Assembly (NCBI GenBank): GCA_964561105.1
Contig: CAZLOH010000008.1
Coordinates: forward strand, 1-64,000
Source: JADLHS01 sp964561105
GTDB taxonomy: Bacteria > Verrucomicrobiota > Verrucomicrobiia > Limisphaerales > JADLHS01
Direction of reading: 5' to 3'
Length of the DNA: 64,000 nucleotides
The position numbers and the translations under genes were made by a program. Below, one piece after another: positions 43,303 through 52,634 of the stretch (within the stretch, counting starts at the first letter, position 1; every line of letters begins with the position of its first letter). The notes beneath the pieces were generated by a model. That model did no database searches. It was not told where the DNA came from and saw only the letters and a list, made by a program, of their open reading frames with translations.

Positions 43303-44054
43303 GAGCTTTGACGTTGCTGGTTTTATTGGCGTTGCTGGGGAGCGTTCGGACTGGCCGGGCCGCCGCCGGACTGGACAGTGAGTTTGACGCCGCCAACAAG
43401 CTGTATGCGCAGAGCAAATTCGCGGAGGCGGCGACGGCCTACGAAAAAATAATTCAAACCGGGGAGATTTCGCCCGCGCTGTATTTCAACCTGGGCAACG
43501 CCTGCTTCAAAGCCGGGCAGCTCGGGCACGCCATCGCTGCCTATCGGGAGGCGGAAGAAATTTCGCCGCGCGACCCGGACGTGCGCGCCAACCTGCAATT
43601 CGCCCGCCAGCGTGTGGCCGGCCCCAAGTTGACAGAAAGCTGGTGGGAACGCGGGCTGGGCACGCTCACCATCACGGAATGGATGTCCCTCGCCACACTC
43701 ACGATCTGGACGACTTTGAGTTTGCTGGTGATTGGCCAACTCAAACCCGCAGTCGCGCCCGGGCTGCGTCCATGGGTGTGGGTGGCCGTCGTTTGCTCAC
43801 TGGTGGTGATTGCCGCCACAAAGCTGGCCACCATGCAAACGGCCGCACACCGCGTTGCCATCGTGGCCGTCCCCGAAGCCGCCGTGCGCAACGGGCCGTT
43901 TGACGAATCACCCACGGCCTTCACCGCGCAGGACGGCGCGGAATTGCGCACGCTGGACAGCAAGGATGGCTGGTGGCAGGTGACCGATGGCACGAGCCGC
44001 ATCGGATGGGTGAAACAAGAGGCGTTGGTCTGGTCGCCGCGCGCCCCCTCATGA
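43299..44054 (+). CDS. BatE-like TPR and SH3 protein
   Basis: A 251-residue membrane protein. Signal peptide, then a TPR pair (ANKLYAQSKFAEAATAYEKI, PALYFNLGNACFKAGQLGHAIAAYREA, about residues 30-100), two membrane helices near 130-180 (LATLTIWTTLSLLVIG, VWVAVVCSLVVIAAT) and a C-terminal SH3-like module (AAVRNGPFDESPTAFTAQDG, GWWQVTDGTSRIGWV). This architecture is that of BatE. It starts within the BatD stop (ATGA). BatA, BatB, BatC and MoxR genes are not in the window. Confidence 0.87.
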   Translation: MRALTLLVLLALLGSVRTGRAAAGLDSEFDAANKLYAQSKFAEAATAYEKIIQTGEISPALYFNLGNACFKAGQLGHAIAAYREAEEISPRDPDVRANLQFARQRVAGPKLTESWWERGLGTLTITEWMSLATLTIWTTLSLLVIGQLKPAVAPGLRPWVWVAVVCSLVVIAATKLATMQTAAHRVAIVAVPEAAVRNGPFDESPTAFTAQDGAELRTLDSKDGWWQVTDGTSRIGWVKQEALVWSPRAPS

Positions 44055-44219
44055 ATTCGTGGCCCGACGACGCGATGGTTGGGCTTGTCATTTTCGCGCC
44101 GGCATGTTTCTCTGCGTCTGCGATGAACCCATTTCTTCTCCGTCAAGGTTCGCGGAGTGGCCGACCAGCTTCGGGCGGCTTCGGCTCGATTGACCCAGAA
44201 CCGCAACGCAATTGATCTG

Positions 44220-45236
44220 ATGAAAAAATCCCACTTGCTTCTGCCCTTCGCTCTGACCGCCGTCGCTTGGGGACTCGCTTCCTGCGCCTCGACGCCCGCC
44301 TCGGCCACCGCCAATCCGTTCGGCGTCCACATCACCCGCACGAACGACTGTCTGCGCGTGGACCTCAACGGCAAATTTTTCACCGACTACTTTTACACCA
44401 ACGTCCCCCGTCCGTATTGCTATCCGCTCATCGGTCCGGGAGGCGCGCACATGACGCGCGATTACCCCATGATTCGCGATTCCAAGGACGAAGACCACGA
44501 TCATCCGCATCATCGTTCGCTCTGGTTCGCCCTCGGCAACATCAACGGGGAAGATTTATGGGCCGAGCAGAAAAAGAGCGGGCGCACCGTGCATCGGGGT
44601 TTTACGGAAATTCTCTCCGGCACCAAGACCGGCGTCATCCAAACGCTCAATGACTGGGTATCCGTGGATGGCAAGGTGCTCTGCTCGGACGAGGAAACCC
44701 TCCGTTTCCATGCGCCGGAGGACGACGTAACCGTGCTCGATTTTGAAGTCACCCTCCACGCCTCGCACGGCGACGTCACGTTGGGCGACACCAAGGAAGG
44801 CAGCTTCGGCGTGCGCGTGGCCGAATCCATGCGCCTCAAGCCGAACAAATACAATGTGGGCAAACCCACCGGCCACATCGTCAACAGCAATGGCCTGCGC
44901 GATGAGCAGACTTGGGGCAAACGCGCGGACTGGTGCGATTACTACGGTCCCGTGGGCAGCAACATCGTCGGCATCGCCATCTTTGATCATCCGGCCAATC
45001 CACGTCACCCCACCTGGTGGCATGTGCGCGATTACGGGCTGTTTGCCGCGAATCCGTTTGGCCAGCATGATTTCGAACACCTGTCCGATCCGCACGCGGG
45101 CGACTTCAAACTGCCCGCCGGTCAGAGTGTGACCTTTCGTTACCGCGTCGTGCTGCACCCCGGCAACGAACAGACCGGGCAGATCGCCCGGCGTTACGCC
45201 GAATACGTGAAAGAGACGGAAACCAAGGACAACTAG
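44220..45236 (+). CDS. PmoA family (DUF6807) lipoprotein
   Basis: A 338-residue lipoprotein: the signal MKKSHLLLPFALTAVAWGLASC gives a lipobox with Cys near residue 22. The body has YPLIGPGGAHMTRDYPM, HPHHRSLWFALGNINGEDLW and YGLFAANPFGQHDF, features of the PmoA-type family found in Planctomycetota and Verrucomicrobiota. Despite the name it is not the methane monooxygenase subunit in these settings; it often lies with Gfo/Idh/MocA genes, as here, 38 bases upstream. A role in sugar-related oxidation is inferred from this pairing only. Confidence 0.88.
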   Translation: MKKSHLLLPFALTAVAWGLASCASTPASATANPFGVHITRTNDCLRVDLNGKFFTDYFYTNVPRPYCYPLIGPGGAHMTRDYPMIRDSKDEDHDHPHHRSLWFALGNINGEDLWAEQKKSGRTVHRGFTEILSGTKTGVIQTLNDWVSVDGKVLCSDEETLRFHAPEDDVTVLDFEVTLHASHGDVTLGDTKEGSFGVRVAESMRLKPNKYNVGKPTGHIVNSNGLRDEQTWGKRADWCDYYGPVGSNIVGIAIFDHPANPRHPTWWHVRDYGLFAANPFGQHDFEHLSDPHAGDFKLPAGQSVTFRYRVVLHPGNEQTGQIARRYAEYVKETETKDN

Positions 45237-45274
45237 AACCAACCCGCGCCCGAACGCGCTTAACCAAACGAATT

Positions 45275-46717
45275 ATGAATCGCCGCACCTTCCTCAAAAA
45301 CTCCCTGCTCACCACCGCCACCCTGAGCCTCGCACCAGCCCTAAGCCGCGCGCAGGTGCCTGGCGCCAACGGCGACATCCGCGTCGCCGTCGTTGGCTTC
45401 AATGGCCGGGGCAAAAGTCACATTGAAGGTTTCCGCGAACAGAAAGGCGTGCGCGTGGTGGCGTTGTGCGACGTGGACCAGAAGGTCCTGGACCAAATGG
45501 CGGAAAAATTCAAAGCGGAGAATGTGCCGGTGGAAACCTATCAGGACGTCCGAAAATTGCTCGAGAACAAGGACATTGACGCGGTCTCCTTCGCCACGCC
45601 GAATCACTGGCACGCGCTGGGCACCATCTGGGCCGTGCAGGCGGGCAAGGATGTGTACGTGGAAAAACCCGTGGCCCACAATGTCTGGGAAGGTCAGCAG
45701 ATGGTGGCCGCCGCCCGAAAATACAATCGGATGGTCCAGGCCGGCACCCAGACGCGTTCGTGTTACGGCATTCGCGAAGCCATCGAATGGTTGCGCGCCG
45801 GCAGCCTGGGCAAGATTAAACTGGGCCGGAGCATGTGCTACAAACGCCGCGCCAGCATCGGCAAGGCAACCGAGCCTTGCCCGATTCCGGCCACCCTGGA
45901 TTATGACCTGTGGTGCGGTCCGGCGCCGAAAGTGGAACCGCTCTGGCGCAAACGCCTGCACTACGACTGGCACTGGGTCTGGCCCACCGGCAATGGCGAC
46001 CTGGGCAATCAGGGCGTACATCAGGTGGACATGGCGCGCTGGGCGCTGGGTTATGATGCCGTTTCACCCCGCGTGTTCGCATTCGGTGGCAGGTTCGGTT
46101 ACGAAGACGACGGCACCACGCCCAACACGCTGATTGCCTGGCACGATTACAAGCCCGTGCCGATCATTTTTGAAGTGCGCGGTCTGCCCACCGCCGCCGG
46201 CTCGGACAAGATGGATCAATATCGCGGTTTCACCGGCATCAGCGCGGCGTTCGAGTGTGAGGGCGGCTTCATGGTGTTCCCCAATTACAACACCGCCATC
46301 GTCTGCGACAACGACGGCAAACAGATCAAAAAGTTTTCCGGCTCGGACAATCACTTCGCCAACTTCATCAAAGCGGTGCGTAGCCGGAAACAGTCGGACC
46401 TCAACGCCGACATTCTCGACGGCCATCTTTCGGCCGCGATTTGCCACACGGCGAATATTTCGTATCGGCTCGGTCATGGCCAATCGCCGGACGAAATCCG
46501 GGATGCGGTGAAAAACAACCACGACATGGCCGACGCCCTGGGGCGGATGGAAGAACACCTGGCTGCCAACAACGTGGATGTGAAGAAAACGCCGACGGCT
46601 CTAGGTCCGGTGTTGACGATGACTCCGGAAACGCAGCGCTTCACCAACAACACCACGGCGAATCAAATGCTCACGCGCGAGTATCGGAAGCCGTTCGTCG
46701 TACCCGAAAAGGTGTAA
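45275..46717 (+). CDS. Gfo/Idh/MocA family oxidoreductase with Tat-like signal
   Basis: A 480-residue NAD(P)-dependent oxidoreductase. The N-terminus MNRRTFLKNSLLTTATLSLAP resembles a twin-arginine signal. The Rossmann domain has RVAVVGFNGRGKSHIEGF, DKDAVSFATPNHWHA and the EKP motif in VYVEKPVAHN. The C-terminal domain includes YKRRASIG and WHWVWPTGNGDLGNQGVHQVDMARWAL with the conserved catalytic His. Exported Gfo/Idh proteins that keep the cofactor-binding fold are common in this phylum. It is probably co-transcribed with the preceding lipoprotein gene. Confidence 0.93.
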   Translation: MNRRTFLKNSLLTTATLSLAPALSRAQVPGANGDIRVAVVGFNGRGKSHIEGFREQKGVRVVALCDVDQKVLDQMAEKFKAENVPVETYQDVRKLLENKDIDAVSFATPNHWHALGTIWAVQAGKDVYVEKPVAHNVWEGQQMVAAARKYNRMVQAGTQTRSCYGIREAIEWLRAGSLGKIKLGRSMCYKRRASIGKATEPCPIPATLDYDLWCGPAPKVEPLWRKRLHYDWHWVWPTGNGDLGNQGVHQVDMARWALGYDAVSPRVFAFGGRFGYEDDGTTPNTLIAWHDYKPVPIIFEVRGLPTAAGSDKMDQYRGFTGISAAFECEGGFMVFPNYNTAIVCDNDGKQIKKFSGSDNHFANFIKAVRSRKQSDLNADILDGHLSAAICHTANISYRLGHGQSPDEIRDAVKNNHDMADALGRMEEHLAANNVDVKKTPTALGPVLTMTPETQRFTNNTTANQMLTREYRKPFVVPEKV

Positions 46718-46761
46718 GTGCGGCGGAGCAAAACGTCCGGTTTTACTGTTTCATGCGTAAA

Positions 46762-46837
46762 GTAGCCGACGAGGTAACGAGGCGGAGCAAGCGACACGAG
46801 TTTCCGAGCGAATCCGCCTCCTCACGTCGGCGGCTAC
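46762..46837. repeat. Palindromic dispersed repeat, family 4, copy 2 (76 bp)
   Basis: The arms GTAGCCGACGAGG... and ...CGTCGGCGGCTAC pair as in 38683-38753, with the same two symmetric mismatches. The loops differ. It lies in the 46718-46973 spacer. Confidence 0.8.
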
Positions 46838-46973
46838 GGCACGAAGTGGGGCCTTTCGCACCGGCGCTGAAGCCCGCCCGCGAGCGCACCAATTTGGAAA
46901 TGGGAGCGGGGCTGGATTCCGCGCGCGGATTGCAATGTCCCCGACCACCGGAGCTGATCGCTGCTTCAGGCGC

Positions 46974-47402
46974 TCACGACCGCTTCTCGTCGGCGTCAAT
47001 GTAATCCACGAAATTCTTGATGTCCGCGCGATGGCCGAGGCCGGCTTGTTCCTTGCGTTGCTGGAGTCGGGCAATGCCGTCGGCGTCGTTGGCGGCGGGA
47101 TAATCCAGCATTTGCTGAAAGAACGCGGCCTTGTCCGCCGGGGATTTTTTTACGTGTCGCTTCACCCAATCGCAGACCTGGCCGTCGGTGATTGAGTTCT
47201 TGACCACTTCGAGCATTTGCGCGTGCGTCACGCCGGCCGCGTCGAGCCACGCCTTGTCGAAGCCGCGCGCGCCATAATTCGGCTGATAATCCGCGTGCAG
47301 CTTACCGGCCAGGTGCAGACGGATCTTGTCCACATACCGGGGCAAATGCGCCCAGCCATCCATGGTTTCGCGGGGGCTGCGGGGAGGAATAATGTCGCTC
47401 AT
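46974..47402 (-). CDS. DUF5069 domain protein
   Basis: A 142-residue cytoplasmic protein: PPRSPRETMDGWAHLPRYVDK, KIRLHLAGKLHADYQPNYG, GFDKAWLDAAGVT and VCDWVKRH. This is the DUF5069 pattern, a family of unknown function. It is convergent with the Gfo/Idh gene and divergent from the phosphodiesterase-like gene. Confidence 0.88.
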   Translation of the reverse strand: MSDIIPPRSPRETMDGWAHLPRYVDKIRLHLAGKLHADYQPNYGARGFDKAWLDAAGVTHAQMLEVVKNSITDGQVCDWVKRHVKKSPADKAAFFQQMLDYPAANDADGIARLQQRKEQAGLGHRADIKNFVDYIDADEKRS

Positions 47403-47702
47403 GCACCCATGATTGGCGACCAGCGGGAAGCTGTCAACCTTCCCGACAACTCAAACGCGATTCGAACCAATGACCGGTTTTGTTGGCACAGCCGCCGGAC
47501 CACTGACGCCAGCAACACCTGGGGGAGCGAACGAAGCGCCAGCCGGTCCGGGCCACGGCTCCTGATTTTTTCACAACCCTGCTCCGCCGGATCGGCACAC
47601 GACGATAGGGCTGCTGACAACAATTGCTGCCGCGGCAATTTGCGCTGGTCAGTTCCCGCGAGATTCAGCTACGATGGCGGCGACACGAACCAGATCATTG
47701 TG
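47403..47702. other. Divergent intergenic region, 300 bases
   Basis: It lies between the DUF5069 gene (minus) and the phosphatase-like gene (plus). I see no gene or strong signal. Confidence 0.4.
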
Positions 47703-48863
47703 ATGCCAGCCATTTCACGCCGTTCCAAGTTTTACGATTGTTACCGACATTCTTTCGACTGGCCGGCCTGGTTGCTGGTGGCAACCATCGCAATCGGGTT
47801 GTCCCCGCGCGTGGGCGCGGCGGACCTCAAGACCAAAAATGTCTTCCTCATCACCACCGACGGATTGCGCTGGCAGGAGGTGTTCACCGGCGCCGAGGAA
47901 GCGTTGCTGACCAAGGCCAACGGAGGCGTGGCCGATGAGGCGGCCAACCGGAAAAAATTCTGGCGCGCCACTCCCGGAGAACGACGGCGCGCGCTGCTGC
48001 CCTTTCTCTGGAGCGAGGTGGCGGCGCACGGGCAGATTTACGGAAATCAAACCAAGGGCAGTGTGGCGCACATCACCAACACCCGGAAGTTTTCCTACCC
48101 GGGCTACAGCGAGTTTCTCACCGGGGTCGCCGACGCACGGATTGACAGCAACGACAAGTTTCTCAACCCGAACACGAACGTCTTCGAATGGCTGAACACG
48201 CGGCCCGGCTTTTCCGGTCGGGTGGCGGCCGTGGTGAATTGGGATGTGATTCCCTGGATCCTGAACACCGAGCGCAGCCAGTTGCCGGTATGGACCGGAT
48301 TCCCGCTGCCGCCCCATTCGCGGGAAATCAAGATTTCGCCGGAACTGGCGCAGTTGCTGGGCGACACCACCGCGATCTTTGACGGAATAATCTTTGATTC
48401 GTTCACCGAACGGGCGGCGGTGGACTACGTGAAGCAGGCAAAGCCACGAGCGTTGTATGTCGCCTTTGGCGAGACGGACGAGTGGGCGCATGAAGGTCGC
48501 TATGATCTCCTGTTGGAATCCGCGCATCATGTGGATCGCTTCATCCAGCGCCTGTGGGAGACGGCGCAGGCTCTCCCCGAGTATCGCAACCAGACCACGT
48601 TCATCATCGCCACCGATCACGGTCGCGGCGATGGCCTGCACCAGTGGCGGAATCACGGGGCGAAAGTGGACGGGGCGGAAAATATCTGGATCGCCATCTT
48701 CGGGCCGGACACGCCGCCGCTGGGCGAACGCGAGAACTGCGCGCCGGTCACGCAGGCGCAGATCGCCGCCACAGTCGCGGCTTTTCTCGGGCAAGATTTT
48801 CGCGCGGCCTTGCCCCAGGTGGCTGCGCCAATCAACGAAGCCATTCGATCCGGAGCGAACTAG
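47703..48863 (+). CDS. Exported alkaline-phosphatase-superfamily protein
   Basis: A 386-residue protein from ATG 47703 (GTG 47700 also possible), with a signal peptide ending near VGAADL. The fold shows NVFLITTDGLRWQEVFTG (metal Asp), a nucleophile region near KFSYPGYSEFLTGV with Ser or Thr, FGETDEWAHEGRY and FIIATDHGRGD (metal Asp/His). It belongs to the sulfatase/phosphodiesterase/phosphoglyceromutase clan; the substrate is unknown. A second member of the clan starts 101 bases later. Confidence 0.85.
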   Translation: MPAISRRSKFYDCYRHSFDWPAWLLVATIAIGLSPRVGAADLKTKNVFLITTDGLRWQEVFTGAEEALLTKANGGVADEAANRKKFWRATPGERRRALLPFLWSEVAAHGQIYGNQTKGSVAHITNTRKFSYPGYSEFLTGVADARIDSNDKFLNPNTNVFEWLNTRPGFSGRVAAVVNWDVIPWILNTERSQLPVWTGFPLPPHSREIKISPELAQLLGDTTAIFDGIIFDSFTERAAVDYVKQAKPRALYVAFGETDEWAHEGRYDLLLESAHHVDRFIQRLWETAQALPEYRNQTTFIIATDHGRGDGLHQWRNHGAKVDGAENIWIAIFGPDTPPLGERENCAPVTQAQIAATVAAFLGQDFRAALPQVAAPINEAIRSGAN

Positions 48864-48964
48864 GATCGCAATGGATGCTGTTCCCGCTCCCAGTATGACT
48901 CAGTTTTTTCAAGCGTCCGCCAATTTTGACCGAATAACTCAACTGTAAAATCGTCCTAATCACC

Positions 48965-49876
48965 ATGCTAAATCCAAAGCGTAGTCTGCTCGTCCTCCTG
49001 ATCGGAATTATTTCACTCAGCCTCTTCCTGCCCAACCTCGCCGGCGCCGCGCCGCGGGTGAAGCACGTGTTCATCATCAGCTTTGATCAAGGCAATCCGG
49101 CGTTGATCGAGCGGACGGACATGCCGACGTATCATCAGATGGTGGCCGAAGGCGCGCACACCTGGAGCGCTTACACGATCGTGCCGAGCATCACGCTGCC
49201 CTCCCACACCTCGATGCTCACCGGCGTCGGCCCGCAGGCGCATCAGGTACTATGGAACAGTTACATCCCGACCAATGGCCTGGTCAAAGTGCCCACCATC
49301 TTCAGCCTGGCCAAGGCGCGCGGTCTGGTGACGGCGATGTATGTGGGCAAGGAGAAATTCAAGCACCTGCTCCTGCCCGGCAGCGTGGACAGCTTCGTGT
49401 GGCCGCAACCGGAGGACAATGCCAAGGCGGTGGCGCAGGCCTTTGCCGGAGAAGTGGCGCAACTCAAACCCAATCTCTGCTTCATCCACTTCCGCGATCC
49501 CGACAGCGCCGGCCATGCGCATGGCGCGAACTCGCCGGAGAAAGTGCAGGCGTTGAAAGATTGCGACGAAGCCCTCAAGGTCATCAAGGACGCGATCGCA
49601 GCGGCCGGCCTCACGGACAGCAGCGTCATCATTCTCACGGCAGATCACGGATCCCATGACATCCTCAAGAATGGCAAAACTGTTGCCACGCACGGCACGG
49701 CCGAGTCCGTGGACGTGAAAATTCCCTGGGTGGCCTGGGGCAAAGGCGTAAAGAAGGATTTCACCATCACCGCGCCGGTGATCCAGTATGACACGGCGGC
49801 CACCGCGCTCTGGCTGCTGCACGTGCCGCTGCCGGAATCCTTCTGGGGCCGGCCCGTCACCAGCGCGTTCAAATAG
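48965..49876 (+). CDS. Exported nucleotide pyrophosphatase/phosphodiesterase-like protein
   Basis: A 303-residue protein with a signal peptide (RSLLVLLIGIISLSLFLPN). Metal and catalytic residues: Asp in FIISFDQG near 38, Thr/Ser in SITLPSHTSMLTGV near 76, DPDSAGHAHG with Asp/His and ILTADHGSHD with Asp/His. This matches the type I phosphodiesterase/nucleotide pyrophosphatase group of the alkaline phosphatase superfamily. It probably shares a transcript with the preceding clan member. Confidence 0.9.
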   Translation: MLNPKRSLLVLLIGIISLSLFLPNLAGAAPRVKHVFIISFDQGNPALIERTDMPTYHQMVAEGAHTWSAYTIVPSITLPSHTSMLTGVGPQAHQVLWNSYIPTNGLVKVPTIFSLAKARGLVTAMYVGKEKFKHLLLPGSVDSFVWPQPEDNAKAVAQAFAGEVAQLKPNLCFIHFRDPDSAGHAHGANSPEKVQALKDCDEALKVIKDAIAAAGLTDSSVIILTADHGSHDILKNGKTVATHGTAESVDVKIPWVAWGKGVKKDFTITAPVIQYDTAATALWLLHVPLPESFWGRPVTSAFK

Positions 49877-50005
49877 TGTCGTCCGGCTCGGCGGATCTTG
49901 CGACTGATGATGGAACTTGACTGATTTGCCTGCGCGCAAAAACGTCGCGTCAGTGCGCGACCGACTGCGGGGAGTGTTTGGTTCATTTTATCGGGAGCTG
50001 CCTCA

Positions 50006-52339
50006 ATGAGACTCAATTTGCGATTCATCGTCGCCGTGCCGTTGCTCGTGGCCGCGACCAGCTCGGCCCCCGCCGCCGTGAAACTCGCCGAGCGCGGCCA
50101 ACCGCGGGTCGTCATCGTTCAACCCGCCGGAGCAACCGCGCCGGAGCAGCACGCCGTGGCCGAGCTTGCGCTTCACCTGAATCTGATCACCGGCGCGCGT
50201 TTTGAAATCCAGACCAATGCCGTGACCGCGCCGCCGAACGCCATCATCGTCGGTCAAGGCGCGCTGGCGACGGAGCTGTTCCCGGAAGTGGATTTTGGCC
50301 GTCTCGGCGAAGAAGGCTTTGTCCTCCGCACCAAGGGTCAGCGGCTGTTGCTGGCGGGCGGGCGGCCCCGCGGGACGATTTATGCGGTGGACCGTTTCCT
50401 GCAAGACCAATGCGGCGTGCGCTGGTGGACGCCGTGGGCCACCAACCTTCCGCACCACGCCACGTTGCGGATTCCCGACCTGGACGTGCGCGGGCAGCCG
50501 CCGTTCGAATATCGCGAACCGTTCTGGTTTCAGGGTTTTGATCCGCTGTGGAAGACGCGCAACGGAGCGAACGGTTCGAATCACCAGATCCCGTCCGACT
50601 GGGGCGGCTGCATCACCTACAAGGGATTTGCCCACACGTTCTATCCGCTCGTGCCCCCGGAGAAGTATTTCGCCGCCCATCCCGAGTGGTACAGCCTCAT
50701 CAATGGCAAGCGGACCCATGACCACGCCCAATTGTGCCTCTCGAATCCGGAGCTGCGCGATTTTGTCGTCGGACGCATCAAGGAATGGTTGCGCGAGGCG
50801 CCGGACGCCCGGATCATTTCCGTGACCCAAAACGACTGGCATGGCCAGTGTCAGTGCGCCAAGTGCCAGGCCATTGATGACACGGAAGGCAGCCCGGCCG
50901 GCAGCATGCTGGCCTTTGTGAATTACATCGCCGAAAAGATCGAACCGGATTTCCCGAATGTGGCGGTTGATACCTTTGCCTACCAATACACGCGCAAACC
51001 GCCAAAGCATATCAAGCCGCGCCCCAACGTCATCGTCCGGCTTTGCAGTATCGAGTGTAATTTCCGCGAGCCACTGGATCACCCGTCCAACGCCGCGTTT
51101 CTGGCGGACCTGGCTGGTTGGTCAAAAATATGTTCCCGCCTTTACATCTGGGATTACACGACGGATTTTTCGGCCTACTTGATGCCACACCCGAACTGGT
51201 TCGCGCTCGGCCCGAACGTGCGGTTGTTCCAGAAGTTTGGCGTGCGCGGCGTGTTCGAGCAGGGCGCCTATCAAGGATTCGGCAACGAGCTGGGAGAATT
51301 GCGCGCCTGGGTGCTGGCGCAACTCCTCTGGAATCCGCAACAGGATGATCGCGCGCTGATCCAGGAATTTCTCGTCGGCTACTACGGCCCGGCGGCGGCC
51401 AAATCCATCGGGCGTTACCTCGAACTCATGGATCACGCCTCGCAGGGGTTCTACCTCGGCTGCTTTACCCGGCCCAACGCCCCGTTCCGGACGGCCGGGG
51501 TGTTGATCGAAGCCGAGCGACTCTGGCAGCAGGCGGAGCAGGCGACAGCCAAGGATCCGGAACTCAACGCGCGCGTGCGGCTCAGCCATCTGCCCGTGCG
51601 TTTTGCCTTCCTGCGCAAATGGGAAAAACTTCGCTACGATGCGTGGGAACAGAATCTCACCTGGCCGTTGTCCGAATCGCGCCGGGCGGTGGCGGATGAA
51701 TTTGCGGCGGTGGCAAAAGGCTTGCCGGGCCGGCCGTGGACCGTGGTGAACCCCATGCGTGAATCCGGTCTGACCGTGGACAAATTCCTGGCGGACTTTG
51801 CCGAGGACCCGAAACGCGAGTTCGGTCCGCCGCCGCCCAAGCGTTTGCGCAATCCGCCTCCGCCTTCGGACCTGCCGCGATCAAGTCGGGCCGGCGCGGT
51901 GGAGCTGCCGGACAATCTGGCCGTGTTGGCCCGGCCGGGTGAATGGGCGGAAGTTCGCCCGGATGCGACCGCATCCGATCGGCGCGCCGTATGGATGCCG
52001 GGTCGTCACAAGGAATGGGCCTGCACATTCGTGGGTTCGCGGCTGCCGGCCAAGGCGCAACGCGGACATTGGGACATTTACGCCGTGGTGCGCATCGAGC
52101 CGGGAACGGAAACCAAACCAGACGCGCCGGCGTTCAGCGCGGGGGTGTATGACGAGCAGGCGCGGAAATCCTTGGCGAGCCTCAGTGTATCGCGAGCGCA
52201 AGCCGGCGAGGGTTATCACTCGCACTTGATCGGTACCGTCGAGATGAATCCCGAGTGCGAAATTTATGTGGCGCCGGCGGCGAACGACGCAGCGCGCGCG
52301 GTCTGGGTGGATCGGGTGTTCCTCGTCCCTGCGCGCTGA
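50006..52339 (+). CDS. Secreted DUF4838 protein, alpha-glucuronidase-like N-terminus
   Basis: A 777-residue exported protein. After the signal peptide (MRLNLRFIVAVPLLVAATSS) residues about 30-130 resemble the GH67 alpha-glucuronidase N-terminal domain (AVAELALHLNLITGARFEI). The central DUF4838 part has HDHAQLCLSNPELRDFV, VTQNDWHGQCQCAKCQ with a CxxC and VFEQGAYQGFGNELGELRAW. A C-terminal beta-sandwich follows (AVWMPGRHKEWACTF). DUF4838 proteins are glycoside-hydrolase-like and occur in polysaccharide-degrading loci, but no activity is established to my knowledge. Confidence 0.9.
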   Translation: MRLNLRFIVAVPLLVAATSSAPAAVKLAERGQPRVVIVQPAGATAPEQHAVAELALHLNLITGARFEIQTNAVTAPPNAIIVGQGALATELFPEVDFGRLGEEGFVLRTKGQRLLLAGGRPRGTIYAVDRFLQDQCGVRWWTPWATNLPHHATLRIPDLDVRGQPPFEYREPFWFQGFDPLWKTRNGANGSNHQIPSDWGGCITYKGFAHTFYPLVPPEKYFAAHPEWYSLINGKRTHDHAQLCLSNPELRDFVVGRIKEWLREAPDARIISVTQNDWHGQCQCAKCQAIDDTEGSPAGSMLAFVNYIAEKIEPDFPNVAVDTFAYQYTRKPPKHIKPRPNVIVRLCSIECNFREPLDHPSNAAFLADLAGWSKICSRLYIWDYTTDFSAYLMPHPNWFALGPNVRLFQKFGVRGVFEQGAYQGFGNELGELRAWVLAQLLWNPQQDDRALIQEFLVGYYGPAAAKSIGRYLELMDHASQGFYLGCFTRPNAPFRTAGVLIEAERLWQQAEQATAKDPELNARVRLSHLPVRFAFLRKWEKLRYDAWEQNLTWPLSESRRAVADEFAAVAKGLPGRPWTVVNPMRESGLTVDKFLADFAEDPKREFGPPPPKRLRNPPPPSDLPRSSRAGAVELPDNLAVLARPGEWAEVRPDATASDRRAVWMPGRHKEWACTFVGSRLPAKAQRGHWDIYAVVRIEPGTETKPDAPAFSAGVYDEQARKSLASLSVSRAQAGEGYHSHLIGTVEMNPECEIYVAPAANDAARAVWVDRVFLVPAR

Positions 52340-52379
52340 GTCCGCCTCCCCGCGCGTGCATCTTGCCCCTGCCGGCGGA

Positions 52380-52634
52380 CCGGAATGGGGCGCGGCTGTG
52401 TCGTCCTCGACCAGCCGCAGCAGTTGCCACCCAACCTGGAAATTTCACACTCGTAACACCGGGTCGGGAACCCGGCCTTCAGGACTGGGCGAACAAAGCT
52501 TGTAGGCCGCGTGCCCACGCGGCGGGTGTCAACATTCCAAGCTGCATGTGAAACATGCGGGGTAAATCCGCCTGCCGAATCGCTGCGGCCCATTTTTCGC
52601 GCTGGTGCGGCTGGTTTTCAACCCGGCCGCGCTC
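52380..52634. repeat. Hairpin (MITE-like) element, family 1, copy 4, with nested insertion
   Basis: The left end CCGGAATGGGGCGCGGCTGTG...CCAGCCGCAGCAG and right end TGCGGCTGGTTTTCAACC...GCCGCGCTCC match the 39637-39775 copy in reverse complement. It is about 115 bases longer, largely because a different repeat is nested inside. Confidence 0.78.
52443..52527 (-). repeat. Dispersed repeat, copy 2 (about 85 bp), nested
   Basis: Reverse complement of 20465-20548 with scattered substitutions. It lies inside the family 1 hairpin element, so it inserted later than that element or was carried by it. Confidence 0.75.

Noticed and set aside
50570..50590. GGTTCGAATCACC tRNA-like T-arm string
   Set aside because: It lies inside the DUF4838 coding frame and no acceptor or anticodon arms surround it. 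No tRNA was found in the window.
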